Notes under the pieces: model-generated
Database searches by the model: none
What the model saw: the letters and a program-made list of their open reading frames with translations, nothing else
Told to the model about the DNA's origin: nothing
Assembly: GCF_021290385.1 (NCBI RefSeq)
Contig: NZ_CP089928.1
Coordinates: forward strand, 1,968,501-2,032,500
Source of the DNA: Microbulbifer sp. YPW16
Lineage (GTDB): Bacteria; Pseudomonadota; Gammaproteobacteria; Pseudomonadales; Cellvibrionaceae
Length of the DNA stretch: 64,000 nt
Direction: 5' to 3'
In this document: positions 18,056 to 26,724 of the stretch, piece after piece
Layout of the letters: each line of letters opens with the position of its first letter
Position numbering within the stretch: position 1 is the first letter of the stretch
Translations under genes and position numbers: made by a program

Positions 18056-18636
18056 CAGTGAACCGTGGGACCGCCCTTGCCCCCTGCACTGCCCGGGCGG
18101 CTCGCCGCCTGCGCGGCAGCCACTTCGGTGAAAATATTCAGCACGGCCACCCGCACATATTCCTCCACCTGCAACAGCTGGTTTTCAGTCTCCTCGGAAT
18201 CCCCCAGCTCGGTTTCATCCACCTGGGCCACCGCGCCCAGGTCACGCAGTGCCTCTTCACTGGTTTCCTGCAGCTTGCCCTTGAACTGGCCGATACCGAA
18301 ACCATGCAGGAAGCCCTGGCACCAGTGTCCCAGCGTCAGGGTACGGGCTGCCAGGTCCGGGTCATCAGTCAGCAACAGCTGGAAATCAAAGTCACTGTCT
18401 TCCAGCTGGGCCTGGCTTTGCTGTGCCATTTCCACCAGTGCCTTGTCCAGGTCGGCGGGGACCGCTTCCAGGTCGAGCAGGCCCGCAAGCTCTGATTGCC
18501 AGCGTTTTTTGTCCGGGCGCGCGCCCGCCGACAACATGCCACAGACGAACCCGTGCAATTCGCTGGGGTCGGCCCGGCCACCGGCAGCCATGATGGCGTT
18601 GGCGAGGGAGTGAAAATCGTTTGCGGGACTTGTCAT
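18055..18636 (-). CDS. ygfB: UPF0149 family protein YgfB
   Basis: A 193-residue UPF0149 protein: SELHGFVCGMLSAG near the N-terminus and HWCQGFLHGFG in the middle are the family hallmarks. It is a small acidic helical cytoplasmic protein. In Pseudomonas aeruginosa YgfB has been tied to control of the ampDh3/alg44 region; the biochemical role is still poorly defined. Start ATG 18636 is chosen because homologous sequence begins there; the frame continues upstream without conserved content. It is the first gene of the ygfB-pepP-ubiH-ubiI operon and is divergent from the zapA unit. Confidence 0.9.
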   Translation of the reverse strand: MTSPANDFHSLANAIMAAGGRADPSELHGFVCGMLSAGARPDKKRWQSELAGLLDLEAVPADLDKALVEMAQQSQAQLEDSDFDFQLLLTDDPDLAARTLTLGHWCQGFLHGFGIGQFKGKLQETSEEALRDLGAVAQVDETELGDSEETENQLLQVEEYVRVAVLNIFTEVAAAQAASRPGSAGGKGGPTVH

Positions 18637-18832
18637 ACAGACGGCTCGGTACTTTATTGGATTGAACAGTTTGTGCTTACAGTTTTGCAGATTATCGCCC
18701 GGCAATCTGCTCCCGGCCCCGGGGTGCTCAGAGTTTGCGCAGTTCGTCGCTTTATGCCGCAACTGCACACACTTCACCACGGGCGTGGGCAGGCCGCACG
18801 CAAATTTGTGATTGCGTGCTCGGGCGGGATAA

Positions 18833-18861
18833 TTGACCCACCATGACACCGGCAATATAGT
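18833..18861 (+). promoter_or_regulatory. sigma70-type promoter of the zapA unit
   Basis: TTGACC (18833-18838) and TATAGT (18856-18861) with exactly 17 bases between. Both hexamers match the consensus at five of six positions, about 68 bases upstream of the first coding start. Confidence 0.7.
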
Positions 18862-18928
18862 AGCGGAATCCCGCGCGGTCTGTCGTGGTGGGAGTCTATT
18901 CAGGGCGCACGCCTGAAACGCAGGAATT

Positions 18929-19132
18929 ATGGACAGAATTGAAGCGTTAGAAAGCACGGTGGACTCGCTGATCGCCCGCTGCCAGCAGCTGGCGGAGCAG
19001 AACCGCGAGCTACGTCAGCTGGAGGCTGAATGGCAACGCGAGCGCCAGCGCCTGGTAAAGAATAATGAAGCCGCCCGCAACCGGGTGGAAGCCATGATCA
19101 ACCGCCTCAAGGGGCTAGCACAAGAATCCTGA
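18929..19132 (+). CDS. small coiled-coil protein, TIGR02449-type (ZapB-like)
   Basis: 67 residues, almost entirely one charged coiled coil (LESTVDSLIARCQQLAEQN onward, leucine/heptad pattern). It matches the short TIGR02449-type proteins encoded just before zapA in Pseudomonas and relatives; a ZapB-like divisome role is suspected by context, not shown. Its TGA overlaps the zapA ATG by one base. Confidence 0.8.
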   Translation: MDRIEALESTVDSLIARCQQLAEQNRELRQLEAEWQRERQRLVKNNEAARNRVEAMINRLKGLAQES

Positions 19133-19452
19133 TGGGTGATTCAGCAGCAACGCAGGAAACGGTAACGGTAACCATCCTCGACAAGGAATACCGCGTTGCC
19201 TGCACAGAAGACGAGAGCGCAGAACTGCAGGCGTCCGCACGCCTGCTGAACGAGCGCATGTCGCGTATTCGTGCCAGCGGCTCGGTGATCGGCCTCGAGC
19301 GCATCGCGGTTATGGCCGCGCTGAATATTGCCCACGAACTGATCCAGGCAAAAGCGGACCTGACCCGCGTCCCGCTGGAGCAGGACATGCTTGACCGCCT
19401 GCAGGACAAGGTCCAGTCCGCCCTCAGCAAGATTGATTCCCACGACGCCTGA
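19132..19452 (+). CDS. zapA: cell division protein ZapA
   Basis: ZapA bundles FtsZ filaments at the septum. 106 residues: an N-terminal globular domain with VTVTILDKEYRVACTEDE and a C-terminal coiled coil (LNIAHELIQAK... onward). Its neighbours, a small coiled-coil gene upstream and 6S RNA plus fau downstream, are the standard gammaproteobacterial arrangement. The start overlaps the previous stop, so it is translationally coupled. Confidence 0.93.
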   Translation: MGDSAATQETVTVTILDKEYRVACTEDESAELQASARLLNERMSRIRASGSVIGLERIAVMAALNIAHELIQAKADLTRVPLEQDMLDRLQDKVQSALSKIDSHDA

Positions 19453-19523
19453 GCAGCCTTGACTTTTGCCGCCGGAGACATCCGGCGCGCACTACGCGCT
19501 TAGCCTTTTTCCCCGGCCATTGT

Positions 19524-19529
19524 TATACT
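19524..19529 (+). promoter_or_regulatory. -10 element of the 6S RNA promoter
   Basis: TATACT preceded by TTGT, 7 bases before the predicted 6S RNA 5' end. No clear -35 hexamer stands out upstream. Confidence 0.6.
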
Positions 19530-19535
19530 TCACAT

Positions 19536-19710
19536 ACCCTGGAGTGTTGGCCAGTTGACTATGTCCTCGAGCCGATAATCTGACCCGGGTGGTTGCCAGA
19601 GGGTGTTGTTGAGCAAGTCCGCCTCGCAGCGGAAAGCCTGATACATCCCGGGAACCGCCACCTTGAACTTTACGGTTCAAGGCTACGTCATCAGCCGCAC
19701 TTTGGGGCTC
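19536..19710 (+). ncRNA. ssrS: 6S RNA
   Basis: An approximately 175-nt gap between zapA and fau, the conserved place for 6S RNA. The 5' segment 19537-19546 (CCCTGGAGTG) can pair over 10 bp with 19698-19707 (CACTTTGGGG), closing the long hairpin. The conserved inner hairpin CACCTTGAAC...GGTTCAAGG lies at about 19657-19682, and GAGCCGATA matches the E. coli 5' region. 6S RNA binds sigma70 RNA polymerase as an open-complex mimic in stationary phase. Ends are estimated from pairing. ORFs crossing this region are spurious. Confidence 0.88.
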
Positions 19711-19738
19711 TTAATTTCCTTCCCGGTGGCGACTTACC

Positions 19739-20317
19739 ATGAGCGAGAGCAAAGCGGAACTGCGCCGCGCCATGCGCACCGCCCGCCGCGCACTGTCCGC
19801 CCATCACCAGCGACTCGCCGCCCGCGCCGCACTGACACGCCTGGGGCGCACCCCCGAGTTCCGGGTGGCCAGGCACATCGGCATCTACTGGCCGATGGAC
19901 GGCGAGCTGGACCTGCTGGGCCTGCCACGCCGCTTTCCCGACAAGCGCTTCTACCTGCCGCGACTACCGGCAGAGCCCCATCCGCACCTGCGCTTCTGTC
20001 ACTGGCGGGGCAGGGCCCTGACCTACCGCAACCGATACGGCATCCCGGAACCGGTACGGGGGGACAGCCATTCTCCCATGCGCCTCGACCTGGTGCTGGT
20101 GCCGCTGGTGGCCTTTGACCCGAGCGGCGCGCGGCTGGGCATGGGAGCCGGCTTTTATGACCGGACATTCGCTTTCAAGCGCCAGCTGCCCGGCACCGGG
20201 CCGGCAATGATCGGCGCAGCCCACCAGCTACAGTGTGTCGACCACCTACCCACTGACAGCTGGGATATCCCGCTGGATGCAGTGATCACGGACCACCAGC
20301 TGTATCGCTGCCGCTGA
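19739..20317 (+). CDS. fau: 5-formyltetrahydrofolate cyclo-ligase
   Basis: ATP-dependent conversion of 5-formyl-THF to 5,10-methenyl-THF (YgfA/Fau, MTHFS). 192 residues: N-terminal SKAELRRAMRTARRAL, the ATP-binding motif LGMGAGFYDR near residue 133, and WDIPLDAVITD at the end. It follows 6S RNA by about 28 bases; in E. coli ssrS and ygfA are co-transcribed and the same is likely here. A strong terminator follows. Confidence 0.93.
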   Translation: MSESKAELRRAMRTARRALSAHHQRLAARAALTRLGRTPEFRVARHIGIYWPMDGELDLLGLPRRFPDKRFYLPRLPAEPHPHLRFCHWRGRALTYRNRYGIPEPVRGDSHSPMRLDLVLVPLVAFDPSGARLGMGAGFYDRTFAFKRQLPGTGPAMIGAAHQLQCVDHLPTDSWDIPLDAVITDHQLYRCR

Positions 20318-20340
20318 CCCCGCCCCCTGGCACCCACAAC

Positions 20341-20376
20341 AAAAAAGGCCGGACGCTCTCGCGTCCGGCCTTTTTT
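20341..20376. terminator. bidirectional intrinsic terminator
   Basis: A perfect 16-bp inverted repeat (AAAAAAGGCCGGACGC / GCGTCCGGCCTTTTTT) with loop TCTC. It serves fau and the convergent small membrane-protein gene. Confidence 0.93.
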
Positions 20377-20405
20377 GTGTTTTGCCTGCGGGCATGGGGG
20401 CACAC

Positions 20406-20549
20406 TCAGCGCGTTACCACTCCTTGCTGCAATGCCGCCGGCGGCTCCGACTCTTCATCCGAGGCAAACACCTCGGTGAGGCCGGTGCTGCTCAACAGCA
20501 CGCCCGCAACAAAGACAACCACTGCGATTGTCAGTGCATCGGGTTTCAT
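20406..20549 (-). CDS. 47-residue single-pass membrane protein
   Basis: Too short for most gene finders. The minus-strand frame starts at ATG 20549, with AGGA 8-9 bases upstream, and ends TGA at 20406. The product is MKPD, then a hydrophobic helix (ALTIAVVVFVAGVLLSSTG), then a short acidic tail (ASDEESEPP). Length, strong ribosome-binding site, a clean transmembrane helix and a shared bidirectional terminator support a real gene. No family is recognised with confidence. It lies between fau and ilvA. Confidence 0.6.
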   Translation of the reverse strand: MKPDALTIAVVVFVAGVLLSSTGLTEVFASDEESEPPAALQQGVVTR

Positions 20550-20800
20550 GGGGACCATCCTGTAAGTTCGACTGTATTTTTGTTATGAGCACTTCACCCC
20601 GCGTTAGATTCGCTTTAACGCAAAAGTTCCGCGGGTGAGAAGATACTTTAATAGCGAACAAATAGTAACCGATCGCCGTACAAATTTTGAGATAAATGTC
20701 TCATTTTTAGCCTGCCGCGTTGGACAAAAGCATTTTCCTGGCCTACCCGCGCCTGAAAACAGGCTCCCATAACTGCCCCGATATTCCCAACTGGCCGAGC

Positions 20801-22315
20801 TCAGCTTGACAGGAAGAAGCGATAGGCCGGGTTGCCGGTCTCATCCCAGTAGGGGAACTGCAGCTGGTTGAGCAGTTCCAGCAGCTGCTCCCGCTCGGCG
20901 GGCACCACTTCCATACCCACAAGCACCCGGCCATAGGCCGCACCGTGGTTGCGGTAGTGAAACAGGGTGATATTCCAGCGCCCGGCCAGCTGTTCCAGGA
21001 ACTTCCGCAGCGCTCCGGGGCGCTCGGGAAACTCAAAGCGATAGACCACCTCGTCCTGTAGGCCCTGGGCGCGGCCACCCACCAGGTGGCGGATATGCAG
21101 TTTGGCCATCTCGTTGTCGGTCAGGTCGGTGACCTGGTAGCCACCGCCCTGCAGGGCGTCCACCAGCTGGTGCCGGTCGGCATCCGCCGCCACCTGCAGG
21201 CCGACGAAGATATGTGCCTCGCCACTGTTGGCATAGCGGTAATTGAACTCGGTGATGGCACGGTCGCCCAGGTCGCGGCAGAACTGCAGGTAGCTGCCGG
21301 GCCGCTCGGGAATGGTCACCGCCAGCACCGCCTCGCGCTTTTCGCCAATTTCGGTGCGTTCACTGATGTAGCGCAGCCGGTCGAAATTGGTATTGGCGCC
21401 GCTGCATACGGTGGCCAGGGTGGCGTTGCGGCTGCCACTCTGCTCGATGTACTTCTTCAGGCCGGCCAGCCCCACGGCGCCGGCGGGCTCGGCGATCGAC
21501 CGGGTATCCTCGAAGATGTCCTTGATCGCCGCGCAGACCTCATCAGTGGACACGGTAATGACGCCGTCCACGGTCTCGCGCAGCACGCGGAAAGTCTCCT
21601 CGCCGATCTGCGCCACCGCCACGCCGTCGGCAAACAACCCCACCTGCGGCAGGCATACCCGCTCCCCGGCAGCCAGCGCCGCCTGCAGGCAGGCGGCCTC
21701 CTCGGGCTCGACCGCATAGACCTTGATCTCCGGCCGCACGTACTTGATATAGGCGGCCATGCCCGCCGCCAGGCCACCGCCACCCACCGGGATGAACACC
21801 GCATCCAGGTTGCCGGAGTGCTGGCGCAGCAACTCCATCGCCACCGTACCCTGGCCGGCAATCACATCGGGGTCGTCATAGGGGTGCACGAACACCAGGC
21901 CGCGCTCCTCCACCAGCTGCTGGGCGCGGGTCTTGGCCTCGTCAAAGGTATCGCCGTGCAGCACCACCTCGGCGCCGCGCATACGCACTGCATTCACCTT
22001 GATCTGCGGGGTGGTGGTGGGCATTACGATGGTGGCGCGCACCCCCAACTGGGCCGCGCCCATCGCCAGGCCCTGGGCGTGATTGCCCGCCGAGGCGGCG
22101 ATCACGCCGCGGGCGCGCTGCTCCGCGGGAAGCTGCAACAGCTTGTTGTAGGCACCGCGGATCTTGAAGGAAAAGACCGGCTGCAGGTCCTCCCGCTTGA
22201 GCAGGATGCGGTTATTGAAGCGGTGCGACAGCTGCCGCATTCCCTCGAGTGGCGTCTCGGTGGCGACATCGTAAATCCGCGCGTCTAAAATGCGCTTGAT
22301 ATAGGAATGGGGCAT
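20801..22315 (-). CDS. ilvA: threonine ammonia-lyase, biosynthetic
   Basis: PLP-dependent deamination of threonine to 2-oxobutyrate, the first step of isoleucine synthesis. 504 residues: a catalytic domain (1-320) with PLP-Lys51 in FSFKIRGAYNK, ASAGNHAQG and the phosphate loop VGGGGLAAG, then two C-terminal ACT-like domains (EKREAVLAVTIPERPGSYL and VVYRFEFPERPGALRKFL) for allosteric control by isoleucine and valine. Start ATG 22315 matches Pseudomonas IlvA (YIKRILDARIYDVA); Met at 22354 is an alternative. Divergent from rpiA, as in Pseudomonas. Confidence 0.95.
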   Translation of the reverse strand: MPHSYIKRILDARIYDVATETPLEGMRQLSHRFNNRILLKREDLQPVFSFKIRGAYNKLLQLPAEQRARGVIAASAGNHAQGLAMGAAQLGVRATIVMPTTTPQIKVNAVRMRGAEVVLHGDTFDEAKTRAQQLVEERGLVFVHPYDDPDVIAGQGTVAMELLRQHSGNLDAVFIPVGGGGLAAGMAAYIKYVRPEIKVYAVEPEEAACLQAALAAGERVCLPQVGLFADGVAVAQIGEETFRVLRETVDGVITVSTDEVCAAIKDIFEDTRSIAEPAGAVGLAGLKKYIEQSGSRNATLATVCSGANTNFDRLRYISERTEIGEKREAVLAVTIPERPGSYLQFCRDLGDRAITEFNYRYANSGEAHIFVGLQVAADADRHQLVDALQGGGYQVTDLTDNEMAKLHIRHLVGGRAQGLQDEVVYRFEFPERPGALRKFLEQLAGRWNITLFHYRNHGAAYGRVLVGMEVVPAEREQLLELLNQLQFPYWDETGNPAYRFFLSS

Positions 22316-22567
22316 GGTGAAATCGGGCGGCCGTGGCGTTTGATACTTGTACATCCAGTACATCGAAATCGACTACATGGACATCGCGCCTCCCGAATCG
22401 CGCCAGTGGCCGCCGGCATCCCGGTGACCGATACGGGAAACGCATCACAGGCTGGCCAGTCTAAACGCCACACGGCATTTTTGCCACCATAATGACAATT
22501 CGGCGCGAATTTTTAGCCCCAAAAAGCCACAACAGTAAAAATCATTGCAAAGGACCCACCCGTCACC

Positions 22568-23242
22568 ATGAACCAGGATGAACTCAAACAGGCCACCGCC
22601 CGCGCTGCCGTCGAGCATATTGCCCCGAAGCTGGAGGCGGACTCGATCGTCGGTGTGGGCACCGGCTCCACGGCCAACTTCTTTATCGACTACCTGGCGG
22701 AAATCAAGGGGCGGTTCGACGGCGCCGTGGCCAGCTCGGAGGCCTCTGCCGAGCGCCTGAAGAGCCACGGTATCCCGGTATACGACCTGAACGCGGTAGA
22801 TGGGATGCAGGTGTACGTGGACGGTGCCGACGAGGCCAACGCCGCCCTGCAGCTGGTCAAGGGCGGCGGTGCCGCCCTCACGCGGGAGAAGATCGTCGCC
22901 GCCTGTGCCGAGGAGTTCGTCTGTATTGCCGACGAGAGCAAGTGGGTACCGATGCTGGGCAACTTCCCCCTGCCGGTGGAAGTCATCCCCATGGCCCGCT
23001 CCCTCGTCGCCCGCGAGCTGGTCAAGCTGGGCGGCGACCCGGTCTACCGCCAGGGTGTGACCACCGACAACGGCAACGTGATCCTCGATGTGCACAATCT
23101 GGAGATCGCCCAGCCAGTGGCGCTGGAACAGGCGATCAACAACATCACCGGGGTGGTGACCAATGGTATCTTCGCCATGCGTCCCGCTGACATCCTGCTG
23201 TTGGGCACAGCCGCGGGCGTGAAGACGTACACCGCCGGATAA
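22568..23242 (+). CDS. rpiA: ribose-5-phosphate isomerase A
   Basis: Interconverts ribose 5-phosphate and ribulose 5-phosphate in the pentose phosphate pathway. 224 residues: [16 protein letters not shown] near residue 30, DGADEAN at about 85, [14 protein letters not shown], and ADESKWV. Full length. Divergent from ilvA and followed after 8 bases by a lipoprotein gene that may share its transcript. Confidence 0.96.
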   Translation: MNQDELKQATARAAVEHIAPKLEADSIVGVGTGSTANFFIDYLAEIKGRFDGAVASSEASAERLKSHGIPVYDLNAVDGMQVYVDGADEANAALQLVKGGGAALTREKIVAACAEEFVCIADESKWVPMLGNFPLPVEVIPMARSLVARELVKLGGDPVYRQGVTTDNGNVILDVHNLEIAQPVALEQAINNITGVVTNGIFAMRPADILLLGTAAGVKTYTAG

Positions 23243-23250
23243 TTGTGAGA

Positions 23251-23904
23251 ATGAAATCGATCGCCATGCCGAATAACAAGAAAGTATCGCGCCGCCTCCA
23301 GCGGTGCCTGGGCCTGCTGTTCCTGCCATTGCTGGCGGCCGGCTGCGCCACCACCCCGCCCAGCAACACCGAGGACATCTGCAGTATTTTCCGGGAGAAG
23401 GATGACTGGTACGCAGACGCCAAGGACGCCGAGGAAAAATGGGGCTCGCCGGTGGCCACCATGATGGCCTTCCTGCACCAGGAATCCCGCTTCGTGCACG
23501 ATGCCCGCCCGCCGCGGACCAAAATCCTGTGGATCTTCCCGGGGCCGCGCCCTTCTGACGCCTATGGCTACTCCCAGGCCCTGGGCACCACCTGGCGGAG
23601 CTACCAGCGCACCACCTTCAACTATGGCGCCGACCGCGACGATTTCGCCGATGCGGTGGATTTTGTCGGCTGGTACAACAACACCAGCCAGGCGCAGTGC
23701 CGTATCCGCCCGGACGATGCCTACCACCTGTACCTCGCCTACCACGAGGGTCACGGCGGCTTTAACCGGCGCAGCTTCAACCGCAAGCCGTGGCTCAAGA
23801 ACGTGGCAAAGAAAGTCTCGGCCCAGGCGCGGACTTACCAGCGCCAGCTCAACAGCTGCGAGAGTTCGCTGCAACGGCGCAAGAAATTCCTGGGGATCTT
23901 CTAG
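23251..23904 (+). CDS. lysozyme-like (SLT-fold) lipoprotein
   Basis: A predicted lipoprotein: basic N-terminus, hydrophobic LLFLPL, lipobox LAAGC. The mature part resembles transglycosylase SLT domains: a Glu in FLHQESRF (the catalytic Glu position), AYGYSQALGTTW (the GxxQ element) and AYHEGHGGF. A role in cutting peptidoglycan glycan strands from the outer membrane is likely but unproven. Met 23251 is chosen; GTG 23245 and ATG 23266 are possible. It lies 8 bases after rpiA. A GGGGGCTG/CAGCTCCCC hairpin at about 23909-23928 follows. Confidence 0.75.
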   Translation: MKSIAMPNNKKVSRRLQRCLGLLFLPLLAAGCATTPPSNTEDICSIFREKDDWYADAKDAEEKWGSPVATMMAFLHQESRFVHDARPPRTKILWIFPGPRPSDAYGYSQALGTTWRSYQRTTFNYGADRDDFADAVDFVGWYNNTSQAQCRIRPDDAYHLYLAYHEGHGGFNRRSFNRKPWLKNVAKKVSAQARTYQRQLNSCESSLQRRKKFLGIF

Positions 23905-24137
23905 GGGCGGGGGCTGTCACAGCTCCCCACAGGCGCTGTATCCATCCGCGCCGGCGGTAAAAAAACCACGCGGATGGCGGCAAATCAGACAAGAGCGTGG
24001 TGACAGCGACTAAGCTGGACGAACAGCTCCAGTCTTTCTTTTGCCGCAGCGAGAGAACAACGCCTGTAGCCCCATTGCGACGCTGGGCGCGTGACACCAA
24101 GCAAAAGCGTCCCTCTCAGACCCACTAGAGGTGTTCA

Positions 24138-24515
24138 ATGAAAATTCCCGCCATCTGTATCGCCGCGCTGTCCCTCGTTCTCGCACTGTCGGCCGCCCAT
24201 GCTCAAAACGGGGAAGCCGGTGCTGCCTCGGCCCGGGCGGCCTCCTACTCCGAGCCCAAGCTGGAGAGCTTCGCCAACGCCTATCGCTCCATCGTGATAC
24301 TCAGCCGGGAATATGCCCCCAAGCTGAAGGCCGCTGAGAATATCGAGCAGGCGGAAGCGCTGAACAAGGAAGCGCAGGGCAAGATGGTTGCCGCGATCCA
24401 GCAGGCGGGATTGACCAAAGAGGAATACCAGCAGATCGCCGCCAGCCTGAAGGACGATCCCAAGCTGGTCGAGCGCATCAACGGCATGCTGCAGAAGCAC
24501 GCCGACAGCGAGTAA
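24138..24515 (+). CDS. DUF4168-like periplasmic protein
   Basis: 125 residues with a clear Sec signal (AALSLVLALSAAHA, cleavage before QNGEAG). The helical remainder (KLESFANAYRSIVILSREY..., AQGKMVAAIQQAGLTKEEYQQIA...) matches the DUF4168 pattern of small periplasmic helical proteins of unknown function. A good AGAGGTG ribosome-binding site precedes the ATG. Isolated between a lipoprotein gene and a convergent wHTH gene. Confidence 0.75.
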   Translation: MKIPAICIAALSLVLALSAAHAQNGEAGAASARAASYSEPKLESFANAYRSIVILSREYAPKLKAAENIEQAEALNKEAQGKMVAAIQQAGLTKEEYQQIAASLKDDPKLVERINGMLQKHADSE

Positions 24516-24549
24516 CCCCTGCGGCGCGCCCCACCTGGGGCCGCGCCCG

Positions 24550-24861
24550 TCAGTCCAGCGACACCCCCAGCGTCGCGCAGATCTGCGCCAGGTGCCGTCG
24601 GACCCATTCCCGGTCAAACGACCCCCAGTCGTGCAGCAGGTAGTGCCCGTCGTTGTTGCGCACCCCCTCCTGAACAAACTCCACCCGGGTACCGTGGCCG
24701 GGCAATCCCTTGGCGATAATGTCCTGCACCGTGCGCCGCGGCCAGCCGGTTGCCGCCTCCAGCGCGGGGTTATTGGGCTTCTCCAGCGACTCGATCAGGT
24801 AGGCAATCAGCATCCGGCGGCAGATGGTGGGGTTGAGCTGCAGCTCCGGGTCATTGGGCAT
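24550..24861 (-). CDS. small winged-helix-like conserved protein
   Basis: 103 residues. LNPTICRRMLIAYLIE, ATGWPRRTVQDIIAKGLPG and RNNDGHYLLHDWGSFDREW fit a short conserved proteobacterial family with a winged helix-turn-helix-like core (GWPRRTVQDII as recognition helix). I recall this type as an HTH family but cannot verify the accession. DNA binding is inference. ATG 24861 is chosen; the frame extends upstream to 24972 without conserved sequence. Confidence 0.65.
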   Translation of the reverse strand: MPNDPELQLNPTICRRMLIAYLIESLEKPNNPALEAATGWPRRTVQDIIAKGLPGHGTRVEFVQEGVRNNDGHYLLHDWGSFDREWVRRHLAQICATLGVSLD

Positions 24862-25078
24862 GGTGTGTTTCCGTGACTGTCCAGCCCCTGTTTGTACCAC
24901 AGCTGCCGGTCCAGTGCCGCGATACCGGCGGTACCACCGACCGGTGACACACCCGTGCACCCCGGAATGCACCCTCGTGCATAGCGTCAGGTAATCAATC
25001 CCAGAGCGTTATTCAATTTCTACAATCACACACCTGCCGCAATAATGAAAATCAAACTCACTTGGTGCGGTGATCGCT

Positions 25079-25273
25079 ATGAAAAAGACGCTCAGCTTTG
25101 CAGCAGTGCATATGTCAGTGGCTTTCTCGGTGGGGTTCCTGGTGACCGGCAGCCTCTGGGTCGGCAGTGCGCTGGCCCTGGTGGAACCTGCCGTTAACAC
25201 CGTGGCCTACTACCTCCATGAGAGGGCCTGGAGCCGCCTGGGCGCCGACCGTGGCACCGCCCTGTCGGCGTGA
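25079..25273 (+). CDS. DUF2061 small membrane protein
   Basis: 64 residues. KKTLSFAAVHMSVAFSVGFL and ALVEPAVNTVAYYLHERAW are the DUF2061 hallmarks: two short membrane-associated hydrophobic stretches and a conserved E-P-x-x-N-T-x-A-Y-x-x-H. Function is unknown. ATG 25079 gives the usual MKKT start; GTG 25070 is possible. Confidence 0.82.
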   Translation: MKKTLSFAAVHMSVAFSVGFLVTGSLWVGSALALVEPAVNTVAYYLHERAWSRLGADRGTALSA

Positions 25274-25458
25274 CCGTTGCAGCATCGTGGGACCACTCCC
25301 CGGGCAGGGGCCGCCCTGTTTACCTGGCTTTAACGCGGCGTTGAACGCTGCAATCAGCCCAACGCAGCCTACTGAACCAGCCCCCGTTTCCTGCCCATTT
25401 TCAGTGCAAACCTGACTTTCCGCTGCCGTTTGCGCATAATCCCTGCTCCACACCTGCG

Positions 25459-26532
25459 ATGCACGCTGACAAATCAATAACGCCGAGGGCTGACAGAGTG
25501 GACAGCGAGACCCCCAAGCTCCCCGGAGAGGATCCCGGTATCCCCGCCGCCGCCATTCGCGCACAGCTGGCGGGCGCCCGTGCTGCCGGGCTGGACTGCG
25601 ACCGGCTGCTGCTGGACTGCGGCATTGCGCCGCAATTGCTGGATGAACCCGATGCGCGGCTGGGGCGCGACCAGGTGGCCGGCCTGCTGCGCCGCGAATG
25701 GGACCTGCTGAGCGATGAATCCGGCGGCTTCCTGGCCCGCCCCTGGATACCGGGCACCTTTGCCATGATGGGGCACGCCTGCATTCACTGTCCCAACCTG
25801 CGCCGCGCCCTCCTGCGCTCGGCCCGTTTCGTCGCCATGGTGAGCGACGACATGCATATCCGGCTGGTGGAAGACGGCGAGGAAGCGCGCCTGATCTTCC
25901 ACCACGGCAACGACCGGCAGCTGCCCAACCAGATTTTCGTGGAGTCACTGGCACTGATCTGGCTGCGCTTCTTCAGCTGGCTGATCGACCGCACCATCCT
26001 GCTGGAGCGGGTCAACCTCGCCTTCCCGCCGCCGGATTACAACGAGGACTACAGCGATATGTTCCCGTGCCGGCACTACTTCAACCAGCGCGAGACCTGC
26101 CTGGTCTTCAATACCCGCTTCCTGCAGATGCCCCTGGTGCGCGACCCGCAGCAACTGAGTGAATTCCTTTCCCGCGCGCCCGAGTGCCTGCTGGCCCAGT
26201 ACAAATCCGACAACAGTTTCACCGGCCGGATCCGGCGCATGCTGCAGGCACAGAATGCGATCGAGAACCTGTCCCTGGATGACGTCGCCGCACGCCTGTA
26301 TATCTCGCCGCAGACCCTGCGCCGGCGCCTGAAAGAAGAGGGCAACAGCTGGCAGGACATCAAGGATTCCGTGCGCCGGGATATGGCGGTCTACCAGCTG
26401 AAACAGCAGGAAACCGCGGTGGCGGAAATCGCCGAGCGGCTGGGCTTCTCCGAACCCAGCGCCTTTAACCGCGCGTTCAAGAAATGGACCGGCCTGGCAC
26501 CGGGTGCCTACCGGGACAAGTTCCGCAGCTGA
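25459..26532 (+). CDS. AraC-family regulator with N-terminal effector domain
   Basis: 357 residues. The N-terminal part (about 30-225) resembles the arabinose-operon-regulator-like domain found in OruR/ArgR-type AraC proteins (GTFAMMGHACIHCPNLRRALLRSARF). The C-terminal AraC DNA-binding domain has two HTH motifs (LSLDDVAARLYISPQTLRRRLKEEG, AVAEIAERLGFSEPSAFNRAFKKWTG). The target is not obvious: the downstream DUF2939 gene is 190 bases away on the same strand. GTG 25498, with AGGG about 8 bases upstream, is a serious alternative start to ATG 25459. Confidence 0.88.
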   Translation: MHADKSITPRADRVDSETPKLPGEDPGIPAAAIRAQLAGARAAGLDCDRLLLDCGIAPQLLDEPDARLGRDQVAGLLRREWDLLSDESGGFLARPWIPGTFAMMGHACIHCPNLRRALLRSARFVAMVSDDMHIRLVEDGEEARLIFHHGNDRQLPNQIFVESLALIWLRFFSWLIDRTILLERVNLAFPPPDYNEDYSDMFPCRHYFNQRETCLVFNTRFLQMPLVRDPQQLSEFLSRAPECLLAQYKSDNSFTGRIRRMLQAQNAIENLSLDDVAARLYISPQTLRRRLKEEGNSWQDIKDSVRRDMAVYQLKQQETAVAEIAERLGFSEPSAFNRAFKKWTGLAPGAYRDKFRS

Positions 26533-26724
26533 TTTCCTGCGACATGCGTTTGCGCTGTCGCCCGCTGCACTCCCATCGATTGCTGTTCCCCCTGCCCGCC
26601 TCCCCTACCGGGTGCCTCCTGGGCGCTGCCTTTACAGGTCGCTCCGGGAGGCGCCATAATCGACTCAGTATAAAATTCCACACCACCTCTCCAACAAAAA
26701 ACAATAAGTCACAGGAAGTGCCAA

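Noticed and set aside
19492-19739. ORFs across the zapA-fau gap
   Set aside because: They overlap the 6S RNA, whose pairing and position are clear, and they have no protein-like features.
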